A stretch of DNA of 64,000 nucleotides from Hygrocybe punicea (Eukaryota > Basidiomycota > Agaricomycetes > Agaricales > Hygrophoraceae), in contig OY744466.1 of the NCBI GenBank assembly GCA_963556145.1, forward strand, positions 4,092,001 to 4,156,000. Direction: 5' to 3'. The first letter of the stretch is position 1. Every line of letters starts with the position of its first letter. The notes under the pieces were generated by a model. That model had not been told where the DNA came from and searched no databases. It saw only the letters and a program-made list of their open reading frames with translations. Shown one piece after another: positions 1 through 9,849 of the stretch. The position numbers and the translations under genes are program-made.

Positions 1-568
1 GAGATTCTGGAGTGTTATTGGCATGACAGGTATGTGATTTCCTTTGGATTTGCTGTTTAGTTCACAGGGCTACATTTACTGTTGCTTTTTCCAGAGTCAG
101 GTATTGTCTTTGTCATGTTTGCATTCAGATAAGAGATTTCTGTTAGCTGATTACTAACAATACTCTTTTCAAGGATTACGTTTTAGTGAATATTGTGGTA
201 TCTCTGCATGCCCAACCATCAGTGGTGGGTCCTCAGCAATGAGCGCTTGCCACCATGGGTCTTCGATTAGGAATTCAGGGAGGGTGAATCCACCTGAGTT
301 CCTGGCTAGGCAACCTACTTGTAGCGGGCCTGGTGGCATTGACAAGAATTTATTGGGTAAGTCTCATTTTCATTATTAATCCTTGTATTATTGACATTGT
401 ATCAACAGGTGATGTGTTTTACTTGTCTCAATTTCTTGTATTGTGTTTCATTTGTATTTTCATGGTTTGTTTGTTCTGTGTTCGCAAAAATTTTGACATT
501 ACTTCTCTTGTCAATCAGTCTTGATCAAGAAGGAGAAGAGCTCCTCCTTCAAGATTGAGACTGAATGA
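1..568 (+). CDS. 3' end of an unidentified host gene (partial)
   Basis: Three exons can be joined in one frame: 1-29, 174-356 and 519-568, ending in TGA at 566-568. The first intron has a GTATGT donor, a TACTAAC-type branch site near 152 and an AAG acceptor. The second intron (357-518) has a GTAAGT donor and CAG acceptor. The joined product is a Ser/Gly-rich tail of roughly 85 residues ending in a Lys/Ser-rich stretch. No domain is recognisable, so no function is proposed. The 5' part lies outside the window. The classic branch site and consensus donors make this more convincing than a chance ORF. Confidence 0.5.
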
Positions 569-999
569 CTTTTCTTTGCAACTGTATTTTCTTCGTAGTG
601 TTCTTTTCACACTTAAATGTGTGATTTCACATTGTTGTACTTTAGTGGATGTAATGTAAATCACTGTGGGCCTATTTATTGATTTTTATCACTGCTAACC
701 CTAACTCTAAGTCACTGGGAGGAAGTTTGGAGGACAAATATAATATTCAGATATCTTCTCAAGATGAAAATATGTGAGTACATTACTTGATTAAACCAGC
801 CACTTTTCATGTAATTGGTTGTTGTAAAATTGGAGCATGTGACCAGACAAGATAAATCTCGCAGATTGCTAGTCATACCTATTGGCTAGGTGAAATGACC
901 ACCCACCTCTGTGAAAACCAGCTTGTGCTAGCTGAGCAAAACATTTTCTGGTGAAAACATATTCCCACAAGGTGCTGTTCCATGGTAGGCCAAACACTA
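569..999. other. Intergenic, nothing recognisable
   Basis: AT-rich spacer after the stop codon of the upstream gene. It presumably holds that gene's 3' UTR. No ORF, repeat or RNA gene could be supported. Confidence 0.4.
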
Positions 1000-1740
1000 T
1001 TAGTTGACTAGCCGACGTACCCATTGCTGTTGATCAACCCATGCTAACTGGCCAGCCAATGCATCAGCCAACCCATCTCTGCTGGTCAACCACATTTCTC
1101 TGCTAGTCAGCCAACCAATGCCTGATGGCCAGGTAAAATATCCCTGCTTGTATGCCAGCCCATGCCTGATAGGGAGCCAATATAGGCTAGAGGGTTGGCA
1201 AACCCATGCTTGATGACAAGCCCATATATGCCAGTGGGTCAGCCAACCCATGCCTGATGGCCAGCCAAAATGTGTAAGTGGGTCAGCCAACCCAGGCCTG
1301 ATGGCCAGCCAAGATAAGCCAGACAGTCCACCAATCCAGGCTTCCTGGCCAGCCCAATATGCAAGTGGGTCGGCCAACCCATGCCTGATGGCCAGCCAAT
1401 ATATGGCAGTGGGTCGGCCAACCCATGCCTAATGGCCAGCCAATATATCCAGTTTGGTCGGCCAACCCATGCTGGATGGCCAGCCAAAATATCCCTACTG
1501 GTCGGCCACCCATGCCTAATGGCCAGCCAATATATGGCAGATGGTCGGCCAACCCATGTCTGATGGCAAGCTGAAACCCCCACCCAGTTGGGCAAAATAT
1601 CCCCTGGTTGGCCAACCCACTCGGGGTGGCCAGCTGTATGCCTCGGCCAAGCCATCTGCCTTGGGAAAAGATATTGGTTGGCTGAGGTCGGCTGGCCCAC
1701 TTCAAGTGGGAATTGTCCATCTCGGCTGACCCATGTTTCA
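1000..1740. repeat. 44-bp minisatellite
   Basis: Imperfect tandem array with a unit of about 44 bp built around CCAACCCATGCCTGATGG and GCCAGCCAATATATGGCAG. At least ten recognisable units run from about 1000 to 1620 and degrade to 1740. Several reading frames stay open through it only because the unit lacks stops; those ORFs are artefacts of the repeat. The array sits just beyond the 3' end of g3C. Confidence 0.85.
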
Positions 1741-1924
1741 TGGAAACAATATGCTGTAAGGTGTGTCTTCACATAGAAATACAACTGTGTCTCCGATGCC
1801 AAATAGGCCCCAAACGTTATGTCTACTCAAAAGCAGCTCCCACAAGAAAATGTGAGTAAATAAATTGCAGTCATTTATGTATTTCGACATATTGTGCAAC
1901 AGAAGTCTGTATTCTATGTTGTCG

Positions 1925-4710
1925 TCACTCACCCACCTCCATCTCATTCTGCTCGAGATTGAGTCTCTTCGGATTTCTGTCCTCTAAATTATATCCCACC
2001 TGCCGCTTCAGTGTTTGCTTCGGTTGATCAAATTTTGGTGTCAGGTGTTTCCTCAGAGCATTCTGTGAATTTAAATTAAATTAATATGTCGTCGTTTTCG
2101 CAATAATCCTTACCTGTGTGAAAGAGTCATCAAGCAACATGATCGAGTGTAGGACATTCAACATTTTGAAGTTTTGTCCCTTGAGCGGTACGGAGACAAA
2201 CGACATCTGAATTTCAACAAGGTCCCCGATGCAAAACATTTGAGGTTTGGCCTCCATGTAACTGCATTTCCACATCAACATTGCTCGCCCTTTGATTGAT
2301 CTGATGATCCATACCTTTTCTTCCCCTGGTCATCAACATAGCGGTTGTAGTAAGCAACTACATTTTCCTCGCCATGAATGTAGTTCACCTTGGCCATTTC
2401 CTTGAGGACACCATGTGGATCAACAGCTTCGGTGAATGGTATGTGTGCCATTTCTGGTGTGTCCTCCTTGGGAGGGAAATACTGGTTTGATATATCAAGC
2501 ACATGATGCCCTGCATATGTCGTTGGACTCCAGGGTTCCAACTTTCCAACCGGGAACTGGTGGTGAAATTGTGTGTAGATTTCTTGTGCTGACTGGATGG
2601 CCTCATTGAAGGTGGACGTTCCTGAACCTGTAATTGTGATGCCCTGTCTAAGGTATCTGTAGCGAGATGGCCTAATGCTAAATTGCAGTCATCTGAGGTT
2701 TTTATTTTGGGTTAACACTCAAAAATGCTCACTTTGTTGCATCCAATAAGGGCGGTAGGTCCAACCCACAGAAGATGCCTTGGAGTGTGAAGACCTTCTC
2801 CTCCATCACCGCACCTTCTGCCCCATTGCCACTGGCACCTTCAACTGGTGCCTTGATGAGTTGCCAAGTCGGAGGCCGATCCATATGTACTATACTAAAC
2901 TGACACATCCATTGTGTTGCCTGTTTCGAAGTCGTTGCAGTGTGGTAAGTCAGCAATTCCCTTTCCTGTTGCCGTCGACTCACTTTCATCATGCCTGCTA
3001 GTTGTCGATCTGTACCCTCTTGCTCAGCTGCGAGCTTCTCAAGTGCATCACCTAGGTGTGTTTCAGCGTTTGCACCAATTTCCGTTACACAATATCCTCT
3101 ACTCACATGCGTTCTGCATCTTGTAGTTTTGATCCATGGCTTGGGTATGTTCAATCTGCGGTCTTGCCATAGCCACACCTTTAGTGTTTCAAGGTCCAGT
3201 CCATAGGACCGGAAAAAAACCGGGACCCAACCGGACTGAACCAAAAAAGACCGGACCACCGGTTGCGGTTGCGCCCGATGTGGGAGGCTGCCGGTTGCGG
3301 TTGCCCGATTTGGCTCACCCTTATACAACCGAGTTGCAACTGGCTGCAACCGGTTACAACCGGACTTTCCGGTTCACCTCGTAGATAGGGAAATTGTATA
3401 TTTTTTGTGTATGTAGATAATAAAACTAAGGGACAAATTATGTATTATAATAGTGGGCATGGCACTTTGCCCTGCCCTGCCCAATTCTTGTTGGTGCCAA
3501 TGATGCGGCTTTCACCCTTGCGAGGTAGATGGGGGGGCCTCATGTGAGGCCATGGCCCTTAACCTGCTGGTTTCCATGACTTGGGGTATACCTCGCGCCG
3601 GCCAGACGCGTGTCAATTGATACAGTTGTCACCCTCGCGAGGTAGATGGGGGGCCATGCTCGCTGCCATGCTCGTTGGATGTGGGGCCATCCTTGATTGG
3701 GCTGTTGGTGTCCAATGGAGCTGGCCATTGGGGGGACTGGCGGTGCTTGTCCAGCGGGGCCATCCTGTTGGCCCTTTCCGCGTCCTTCATTATTACCATG
3801 CCGAATTCCTCACAAACGACGTCTGCGTGTCTGTTGACGCATCAGCCCATGTTTGCGAGGTGTGTGGTTAGCAAGATGTCGATGGGACAAAGGTGGCATA
3901 CGTACCTGGGCTGGTAGGTGGGCGCACCACCCTCCCAGCCTTCAACTTCCCTGTCGTCGTCATCGTCATGGTCTTGTTGTGACGTGGGTGTTGGTAGTGG
4001 TCATGGTCTTGTCATCATGCGCCTTTCTGTGGTCCGATCCATGGTTCCTGTGGGAGATGGTGGTGGGTTGTATTATTCATTGTCATTGTCGCAGGTGCTG
4101 TACTTGTTCTTGCAGAATCTTGTTGTTGTGTCACGGTTGTGATGGCTGTGTGAATTGTTGTCATCGTTGTGCTGACCGATGTCGCGGTGAATATCTACAT
4201 TAGAAAGGTAAAATGTTAGTGAAATATACACAGTACAACGAAAAACAGAAGACTTAACTTGAGCAGAAGGGTTCGCAATCATGAACCGTTCTGCTTGACG
4301 TTGTGGTTGGAGACTCGGAGTTGAGGTAGTGTCACTTATGTGACGAGAAGTCACACTTACAATTACAATTCAATATTCTAAGCTTTGAATAGTATAAACC
4401 GGTCCAGACCTGGTGCAAAACCAGTCTGGACTGGTTATTAACTGGTTCAGGTTAAAACCAGTTTAAACTGGTTAATGGACCGAAAAAAACGGATGGCAAC
4501 CGGTTTCTGTCAGTCCGGTCCGGTTTTTTTCATTTTTGCAATGTTAGGCAACCGGTCCAGTCCCGGTTAACTTCCAAAAAAGGCAAAAAACCGGACCTAA
4601 CCGGACTTTAAAACACTACACACCTTCAATCCTTTTTTACGGTACCTCCACCAAACATTGTGTTGTGTCCATCTTAGAATGATCCCCCTGGTGCATCTTC
4701 TCTCTTGCTC
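1925..4710 (-). pseudogene. g3C: family-3 gene, interrupted by a hAT-type MITE
   Basis: Exons on the minus strand match those of g3A and g3B in order. From the 5' end: an N-terminal segment at about 4710-4627, the MITE, then about 3173-3000, an exon with the IVHMD motif near 2896 ending in LLDATK near 2731, an exon from about 2658 to about 2275, a segment with the FCIGDLVEIQMS motif (about 2250-2108), and a last exon ending in TGA at 1925-1927. The last exon holds a KRQVGYNLED segment matching the C-terminus of g3B. Cutting out the MITE and one target duplication restores an open frame, reading KKGLKVWLWQD across the junction. If the MITE lies in an exon the gene is dead; if it lies in an intron it might still work. 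The far N-terminal exons are uncertain. Function unknown. Confidence 0.6.
3182..4618. mobile_element. hAT-type non-autonomous element (MITE), 1,437 bp
   Basis: The element begins TAGTGTTTCAAGGTCC and ends in the inverted counterpart GGACTTTAAAACACTA. It is flanked by a perfect 8-bp target duplication, CACACCTT, at 3174-3181 and 4619-4626. Eight-base duplications and short terminal inverted repeats are typical of hAT transposons. The subterminal 200 bp on each side are packed with AACCGGTT/CCGGTT motifs, as expected for transposase-binding repeats. No transposase frame is present. The interior (3480-4350) is unrelated filler with a short duplication around GCGAGGTAGATGGGGGG (about 3518 and 3637). 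Confidence 0.85.
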
Positions 4711-4789
4711 GGCAGCATGCCCTACCTTCTTCATCCGATTTATTGCTAGGATTCTTGATCCGATAATAAAATCATTTATTTCAACTCAA

Positions 4790-5200
4790 TAGGATGCAAC
4801 CTCCGCACTCAATGTGATTCCTTTAAACTTAAGGTGTCATCTTCCTTCGTCGTCAGCTATGTAACCGCTGCACTCACCATGATCCTCCTGCCTGCCTGTT
4901 TGCCTTTGGGTTGCTTGCAGTGAGCAAGAGATTTTTTTTTGTTATTGTGACTCCCTTGTTTCAACTCGACAGGATGTGACCTTCAGTCTTAAATATCTCT
5001 TCCGGGTTGGCCTTGTCAGCTTCTCTTAGTTATTGTTAGTATGACCTGGTGAGCCTCATCTTCCTTCATTGTCATCTATGCAACCTCCGCACTCACCGTG
5101 ACCTTCTTGTCTGCTTGTTTGCCTTAGGGTTGCTTGCGGGGGCAAGGCCCTGATCTTGTTTTGTTATTGTGACTCCCCTGTTTCAACTTGACCCCTCGTT
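4790..5200. repeat. Degenerate tandem duplication (about 220 bp unit)
   Basis: Two similar blocks, about 4790-4985 and about 5030-5195, share GATGCAACCTCCGCACTCA-like text, TTTGCCTT.GGGTTGCTTGC and TTGTTATTGTGACTCCC.TG. No coding potential. It lies upstream of g3C. Confidence 0.55.
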
Positions 5201-5340
5201 GGCTTCTCATATTTGTTGTCTGCTGGAAAGTAGCGTATTCTTTCAACCTTGCAAGTTGTAGCTCTCACACTTATTTTATGACCTTCTGCTCTGTGCTGTT
5301 CCCCTTACATCAGCTTCTATGTTGCTGGATATGCCAAGGA

Positions 5341-5570
5341 TTACGAGTCCCTATAAGGGAATCGTTCTATACGGTGGATTCTCAAACTCAGGGTCAGACT
5401 CTAATTTGCCAAGCTGTGGGAACAATTTTGTGAAACTGTGGGAACAATTTGGAAGCCCTGGGAATAACTATAAAACCGTGTGACTGGGCGGAGTTGAGTG
5501 TGAGAATTTGTTGTCCCAATCAGCAAGAACAATAAGGCAGCCGGATCACAGCAGCCAAAATTGGAAATGG
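5341..5570 (+). repeat. Dispersed repeat R1, copy 1
   Basis: About 230 bp starting TTACGAGTCCCTATAAGGGA and ending near CCAAAATTGG. The same sequence recurs at 27436-27664 (+) and 63324-63550 (-), with unrelated flanks. It has no ORF of its own. Its ends carry only weak inverted similarity (TTAC...TCCC), so it could be a MITE or another short non-autonomous element. Confidence 0.75.
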
Positions 5571-5859
5571 GTAGTGTTATATCATGTTGGTATTGCAATT
5601 GCAATTGGTTTCTGATAATGATCACATGCATTCATAATGCAATGCGCCGTGTATGAATGAACAATATGTCAGTGGTATCTGTCATGTAGCCACATCTACT
5701 GTGTGTAATAGAATTGTTGATAATGAAATGAGGTCAAACAGTGTCCATTGTACACTTGTCACACAGGTCCAAATGTGTGCGGTGAGTGTTTGGTAGGTGG
5801 CTTTAATCTGGCGCAGTCATTTGCACAAACATCTGTACGGTGTTTTGGTGGACATGTTC
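5571..5859. other. Intergenic, nothing recognisable
   Basis: Spacer between repeat R1 and the 82-bp satellite. No ORF or repeat could be supported. Confidence 0.4.
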
Positions 5860-6410
5860 AGTGCATGTCAGTAAACTAGTATGACCAGATATACGACACC
5901 AAACACATCGAACATGTTCGGTGTGTTCGGTGGACATGTTTGGTGCAGGTCAGTGAACTGGTATGACCAGATATACTACACCAAACACATTGAACATGTT
6001 CGGTGTGTTTGGTGGACATGTTCGGTGCATGTCAGTAAACTAGAATGACCAGATATACGACACCGAACACATCGAACATGTTCGGTGTGTTTGGTGGACA
6101 TGTTCGGTGCATGTCAGTAAACTAGAATGACCAGATATACGACACCGAACACATCGAACATGTTCGGTGGACATGTTCGGTGCATGTCAGTACAGTGGTA
6201 TAACCAGATATACTACACTGAACACATCGAACATGTTGAACCGGTGTGTTCGGTTGACATGTTCGGTGGATGTTGGTAAGCCAATATGATTAGGTATACT
6301 ACACCAAACACATCCGGTGTGTTTGGTGGACATGTTTGGTGGATGTCCATCGACTGGTATGACTAGGTATACTACACCGAACACATCCACCAAACACACT
6401 GAAGATGCCG
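5860..6410 (+). repeat. 82-bp palindromic satellite, array 1
   Basis: About six units with an 82-bp spacing, measured between GACCAGATATAC motifs at 5883, 5965, 6047 and 6129; later units are shortened. Each unit contains a long inverted repeat around CGAACATGTTCG, flanked by CACCGAACACA and TGTGTTCGGTG. The same unit, in the opposite orientation, forms the array at 35540-36456. Confidence 0.85.
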
Positions 6411-7000
6411 CAGCCTGCATGTGGGGCATTTCCCTTGCACAAATAGTTGTATGAACAACGTATTCGGTGTATCTGTAGTGTAGCTACCAGTACAATGTTC
6501 ATTAGAATTAATATTAATGCAAACATTGACTACTTGTTGAAGAGGTCCAAAGTGTTCGGTATGTTCGGTAGGGTGTTCGGTTGATGTCCCAGCCTTCATC
6601 TGTGGCATTTCCCTTGCACAAATAGTTGTATGAACAATGTATTCGGTGTATCTGTAGTGTAGCTACCAGTACAATGTGTATTAGAATTAATATTAATGCA
6701 AGCATTGACTACTTGCAAAGTGTTCGGTATGTTCGGTAGGGTGTTCGGTTGACGTCCCAGCCTTCATCTGTGGCATTTCCCTTGCACAAATAGTTGTACG
6801 AACAACGTATTCGATGTATCTGTAGTGTACCTACATGTACAATGTGTATTAGAATTATCATTAATGCACACATTGACTACTCGTCGTACAGGTCGAAAGT
6901 GTTCAGTCAGTGTTCAGTCGATATCCCAGCCTTTTTCTGATGCATTCCCCTTCCACCCACAATTGTACACACATTATATCAGATGTGTCTGTGTTGCAGT
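6411..7000 (+). repeat. 172-bp tandem repeat carrying GTTCGG motifs
   Basis: About three units share GTGGCATTTCCCTTGCACAA, a stretch with GTATCTGTAGTGTAGCTACC, AATTAATATTAATGCAA and clustered GTTCGGT motifs. A fourth, degenerate unit continues at 7374-7560 on the far side of the MITE. A single related unit is visible near 27960-28010. Confidence 0.7.
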
Positions 7001-7373
7001 CACTGGATGCAAGCCATAATATTTCTAATAAAAATGTCTTGAAATTGCCTGGAAATTAATCCATATTATTTTAACATGTCATTTGCAGAGAACATTTACA
7101 TATTTAGTGCATATTTTTCGTACATTTCTGAGACAGGTATCATAAAGATATGATAAACATTATAAGAAAACCAAGATGTTTCAAGACTATGAAATTGTAT
7201 TTCTTTTAAGATAGCACTCAAGATACCTTTATGATAACTTCCTTTAAAACAAACTGACATTATTTAGAAGGTTTTTAAAATTTGTCTCACAATGTTGTAT
7301 TAAAGTAACATAGATTAATTTCCAGATAACTTCAAGATATTTTGAGTTGAAATACTATGGCTTGCATCCAGTG
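7001..7373. mobile_element. MITE with long inverted repeats, CACTG ends, AGT target duplication
   Basis: Starts CACTGGATGCAAGCCATA and ends in the exact complement TATGGCTTGCATCCAGTG. Inverted similarity extends about 75 bp inwards. A 3-bp duplication, AGT, flanks it at 6998-7000 and 7374-7376. CACT(A/G) termini with a 3-bp duplication fit a CACTA/EnSpm-type non-autonomous element; this family call is an inference. It has no ORF and sits inside a degenerate unit of the 172-bp repeat. Confidence 0.8.
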
Positions 7374-7376
7374 AGT

Positions 7377-8299
7377 CATATATAATATGCACATTGAAAT
7401 CGTTCCCAATGCAAGCAGTGATTTCTTGTCAAAGAGGTATAATACAATGTTCCACCTTCAACCCTCGGCAATCCCATTGTAGACATAATAGTATGACCTG
7501 TATATTGGATGGGTCTGTACAAGTGCTACATATCCTTGCAATGCACCTCATACTTAATACATTATCAGTGCTGGTAAAACAGGCTGAATGGATTTCAGTA
7601 AATCATTGGGCCAGTGTCCCAGACACAGTATGCAGCATTGCAGTGCAACAGACACTGTCTGTTCCATAAATTCCATTCGTGCATGTCACACCTATCTTCA
7701 TCATGTGTGCTGGAATTGGTTCAGGTGTTCAACACTGATCAAACTGTTACACAAGAACATTATGTCACCAACTTCACAGCTTCATGAATCGGAAGCATTG
7801 CTAGTGCACAAGCTGAACCAGTCATCTTGTTGATTCTGGTATCATCAAACCCAGTGATCTTATCAAAGTGGTTCCAATACAAGTGCAGTTGGTGTCATTG
7901 TACATGTGTTTATTTCTACCATACTCACAGGAGGTCATTCTTGACCCGACAAATAATTCAGATACTTAGAGTTTCTGGATATACTTACTATGTATTCTGT
8001 AAAACTTTCACAGAGTAACTATGACTACTGATAGAGTAGTAAATTAGTTGTATATATGCCAGCATGAACACTGCAAACTTGATATGAAAGATGCCAATTT
8101 GGGATCTGATATTGCATTATGACAAATTGGAAGGAACAGGGTATAATCAATTATGAAAGCTATATCATTGTAGTATGGTATCTGAATGGTATCTGAATGG
8201 CATCAGTATGTAATAATAAAGGAAATATTAATAACTTTGCAAATATTGATTATCATAGCAGCATCATAATACTGTATGATTTGTATCCACTTATTCTCT
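7377..8299. other. Degenerate repeat remnant and possible non-autonomous Helitron body
   Basis: The first 180 bp are a decayed unit of the 172-bp repeat. From about 7560 to 8300 nothing coding is convincing. Because a Helitron 3' end follows at 8357 in plus orientation, part of this stretch may be the body of a non-autonomous Helitron, but no 5' end could be identified. Confidence 0.35.
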
Positions 8300-8357
8300 C
8301 ATTACTAAAAAGGGACGAGTAACCTGCCATGCAAAGCAATGGCCCACACCCCACTAG
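8300..8357 (+). mobile_element. Isolated Helitron 3' terminus (third copy)
   Basis: The last 58 bp match the 3' ends of the two full Helitrons: GGGACGAGTAAC, then the hairpin GCCATGC-AAA-GCAATGGC (8326-8343), then CCACACCCCACTAG ending at 8357, followed by T. No Rep or helicase reading frame lies upstream, so this is a truncated or non-autonomous family member. Confidence 0.75.
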
Positions 8358-8708
8358 TTTCATTTGTATCTGCGGGCAGCACTGCTTCGATCAAATCAAA
8401 TATCACTTTAACATACGCTTTGAACTCAGCCTTAGTAACCTGACTGTACAGCGGCATTCCATTCTGTGGTACATCATGTCACCATGCAGCTTCTTGCCGT
8501 TCCTATTTTTTGCAGCACATTGCGCACCTCCCTCTCTCCCTATAAGCATGCCGTCCTTTTGGATTTTGGCATCTTGCACCATTTGGCATCTTGCACCACG
8601 CACAGCTTATCTTTGAATCCTTACACTTTTGTTCCCAATGCCTTCATCTCAGAAACGGTGAATACTGTCTTTGTCTTGCTTAACATGAACTGATAACTGT
8701 CATTTTGT

Positions 8709-9777
8709 ATGGCCAGTTCGCCTGGCAAATCTTCGAAAAGAAAAGTTGCTATAGTCAAGTCTCCTGATAGTACCCTGAGTCCCAAGCCGTGAGTCGTTCC
8801 CCCCTTCTTCGTGTGTTCCCCTTTACATCTTTCCACCAGTCAACAAGCTGGCAAAAAGCGCAAAGTTGCCATTTCTGTTATTTCGTCTGATTCCGATGTG
8901 TTCGTATTTTTATATGCTGTTACATGCTGTTTGTCTGACTGCCTTGTACATATACGTTAGCCAAATTATTGACACATCAGCATCCCCTTCAAAGAAAAAG
9001 AAATCATCTGCATCTAGTCCTGCCCCAGGCTCCAAGGCATATGTGAAGCTTCCAGCAGTATCTGTTTCATAAGCATTTAGTTTGTGCCATGCTTGTTGAC
9101 AACTTCACTTTCTTTCTCTTGTCAGGCCAAAAGTTGACGCCGCCTTGTTTCAAACTAAGCAAACATTTGAGTTTGGTAGTGATGACGATGCTGATATCTC
9201 CCCTGGGGATGGACCGAGGTTTGCTATTTTTTCTACCACCCTCTATTTCTCATCATGCGCCTTGTCCAGCTCATCTGCAATGAAGGTCAAGGTAACCAAG
9301 GAGAAGTTGAAGCGCAGCAATGGTCAGTGTGAGGATGTTGAAGTTTCTGCCAAAGAGGATAAATCGAGGTCTAACACATTGTTACGAGATCCACTTATCC
9401 TGACGTGCATTTATAGTTCTCCTGTGTTGAGGGCCAAGGCAGCAAGTGGAAATGGCAAGTCTACCCCCAAGAGGCATAAGCAGGAGTTGGTGAAAAATAC
9501 CAGAGATAGCGAGACGGAGGATCTGTTGCCAGCGCCGTGAGTTTGCTGCCTTGCCCCACATATTTTGGAATACCACCTGTTGCCCCTAGTTCCCAAACGA
9601 AGCCTTGTGAAGCCCCCACCATGCCTGCCAGGCCCCGCTCCAGGTAAATATAGCTAAACCTGCCAAATTCCGTGCCTAACGTTCGTTATACAGCCACAAT
9701 AAAGTTATGTCTGAAAAAGCTCGCATTACAGAAGAGCAGTACATTCGTTCACTTCACTTCCTTTGCCATTATTATTA
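8709..9777 (+). pseudogene. g2C: family-2-like gene truncated by Helitron A
   Basis: An ATG at 8709 opens exon 8709-8788, with a consensus GTGAGT donor. It is followed by a series of short exons encoding Lys/Ser/Pro-rich and Asp-rich segments: KSSKRKV, GKKRKVAISV, SPSKKKKSSAS, FEFGSDDDAD, TPKRHKQELV. This many-small-exon layout with alternating basic and acidic blocks is the same style as the N-terminal half of g2A and g2B. The frame can be followed to 9777, where Helitron A begins. The conserved family-2 C-terminal domain is absent, and no continuation was found past the Helitron. One junction (around 9060-9127) does not keep the frame with the obvious splice sites, so the exon set is provisional. 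Likely a nuclear protein if ever expressed. Confidence 0.45.
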
Positions 9778-9849
9778 CTAGTGGGGTGTGGGCCATTGCT
9801 TTGCATGGCATATTACTCATCCCTCCTTTTTTTAGCAGGAGAACAAATA

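Noticed and set aside
661..720. CTAACCCTAACTCTAA near 700 as a possible telomere trace
   Set aside because: Only two degenerate telomere-like units, with ordinary sequence on both sides; not evidence for a chromosome end or internal telomere array.
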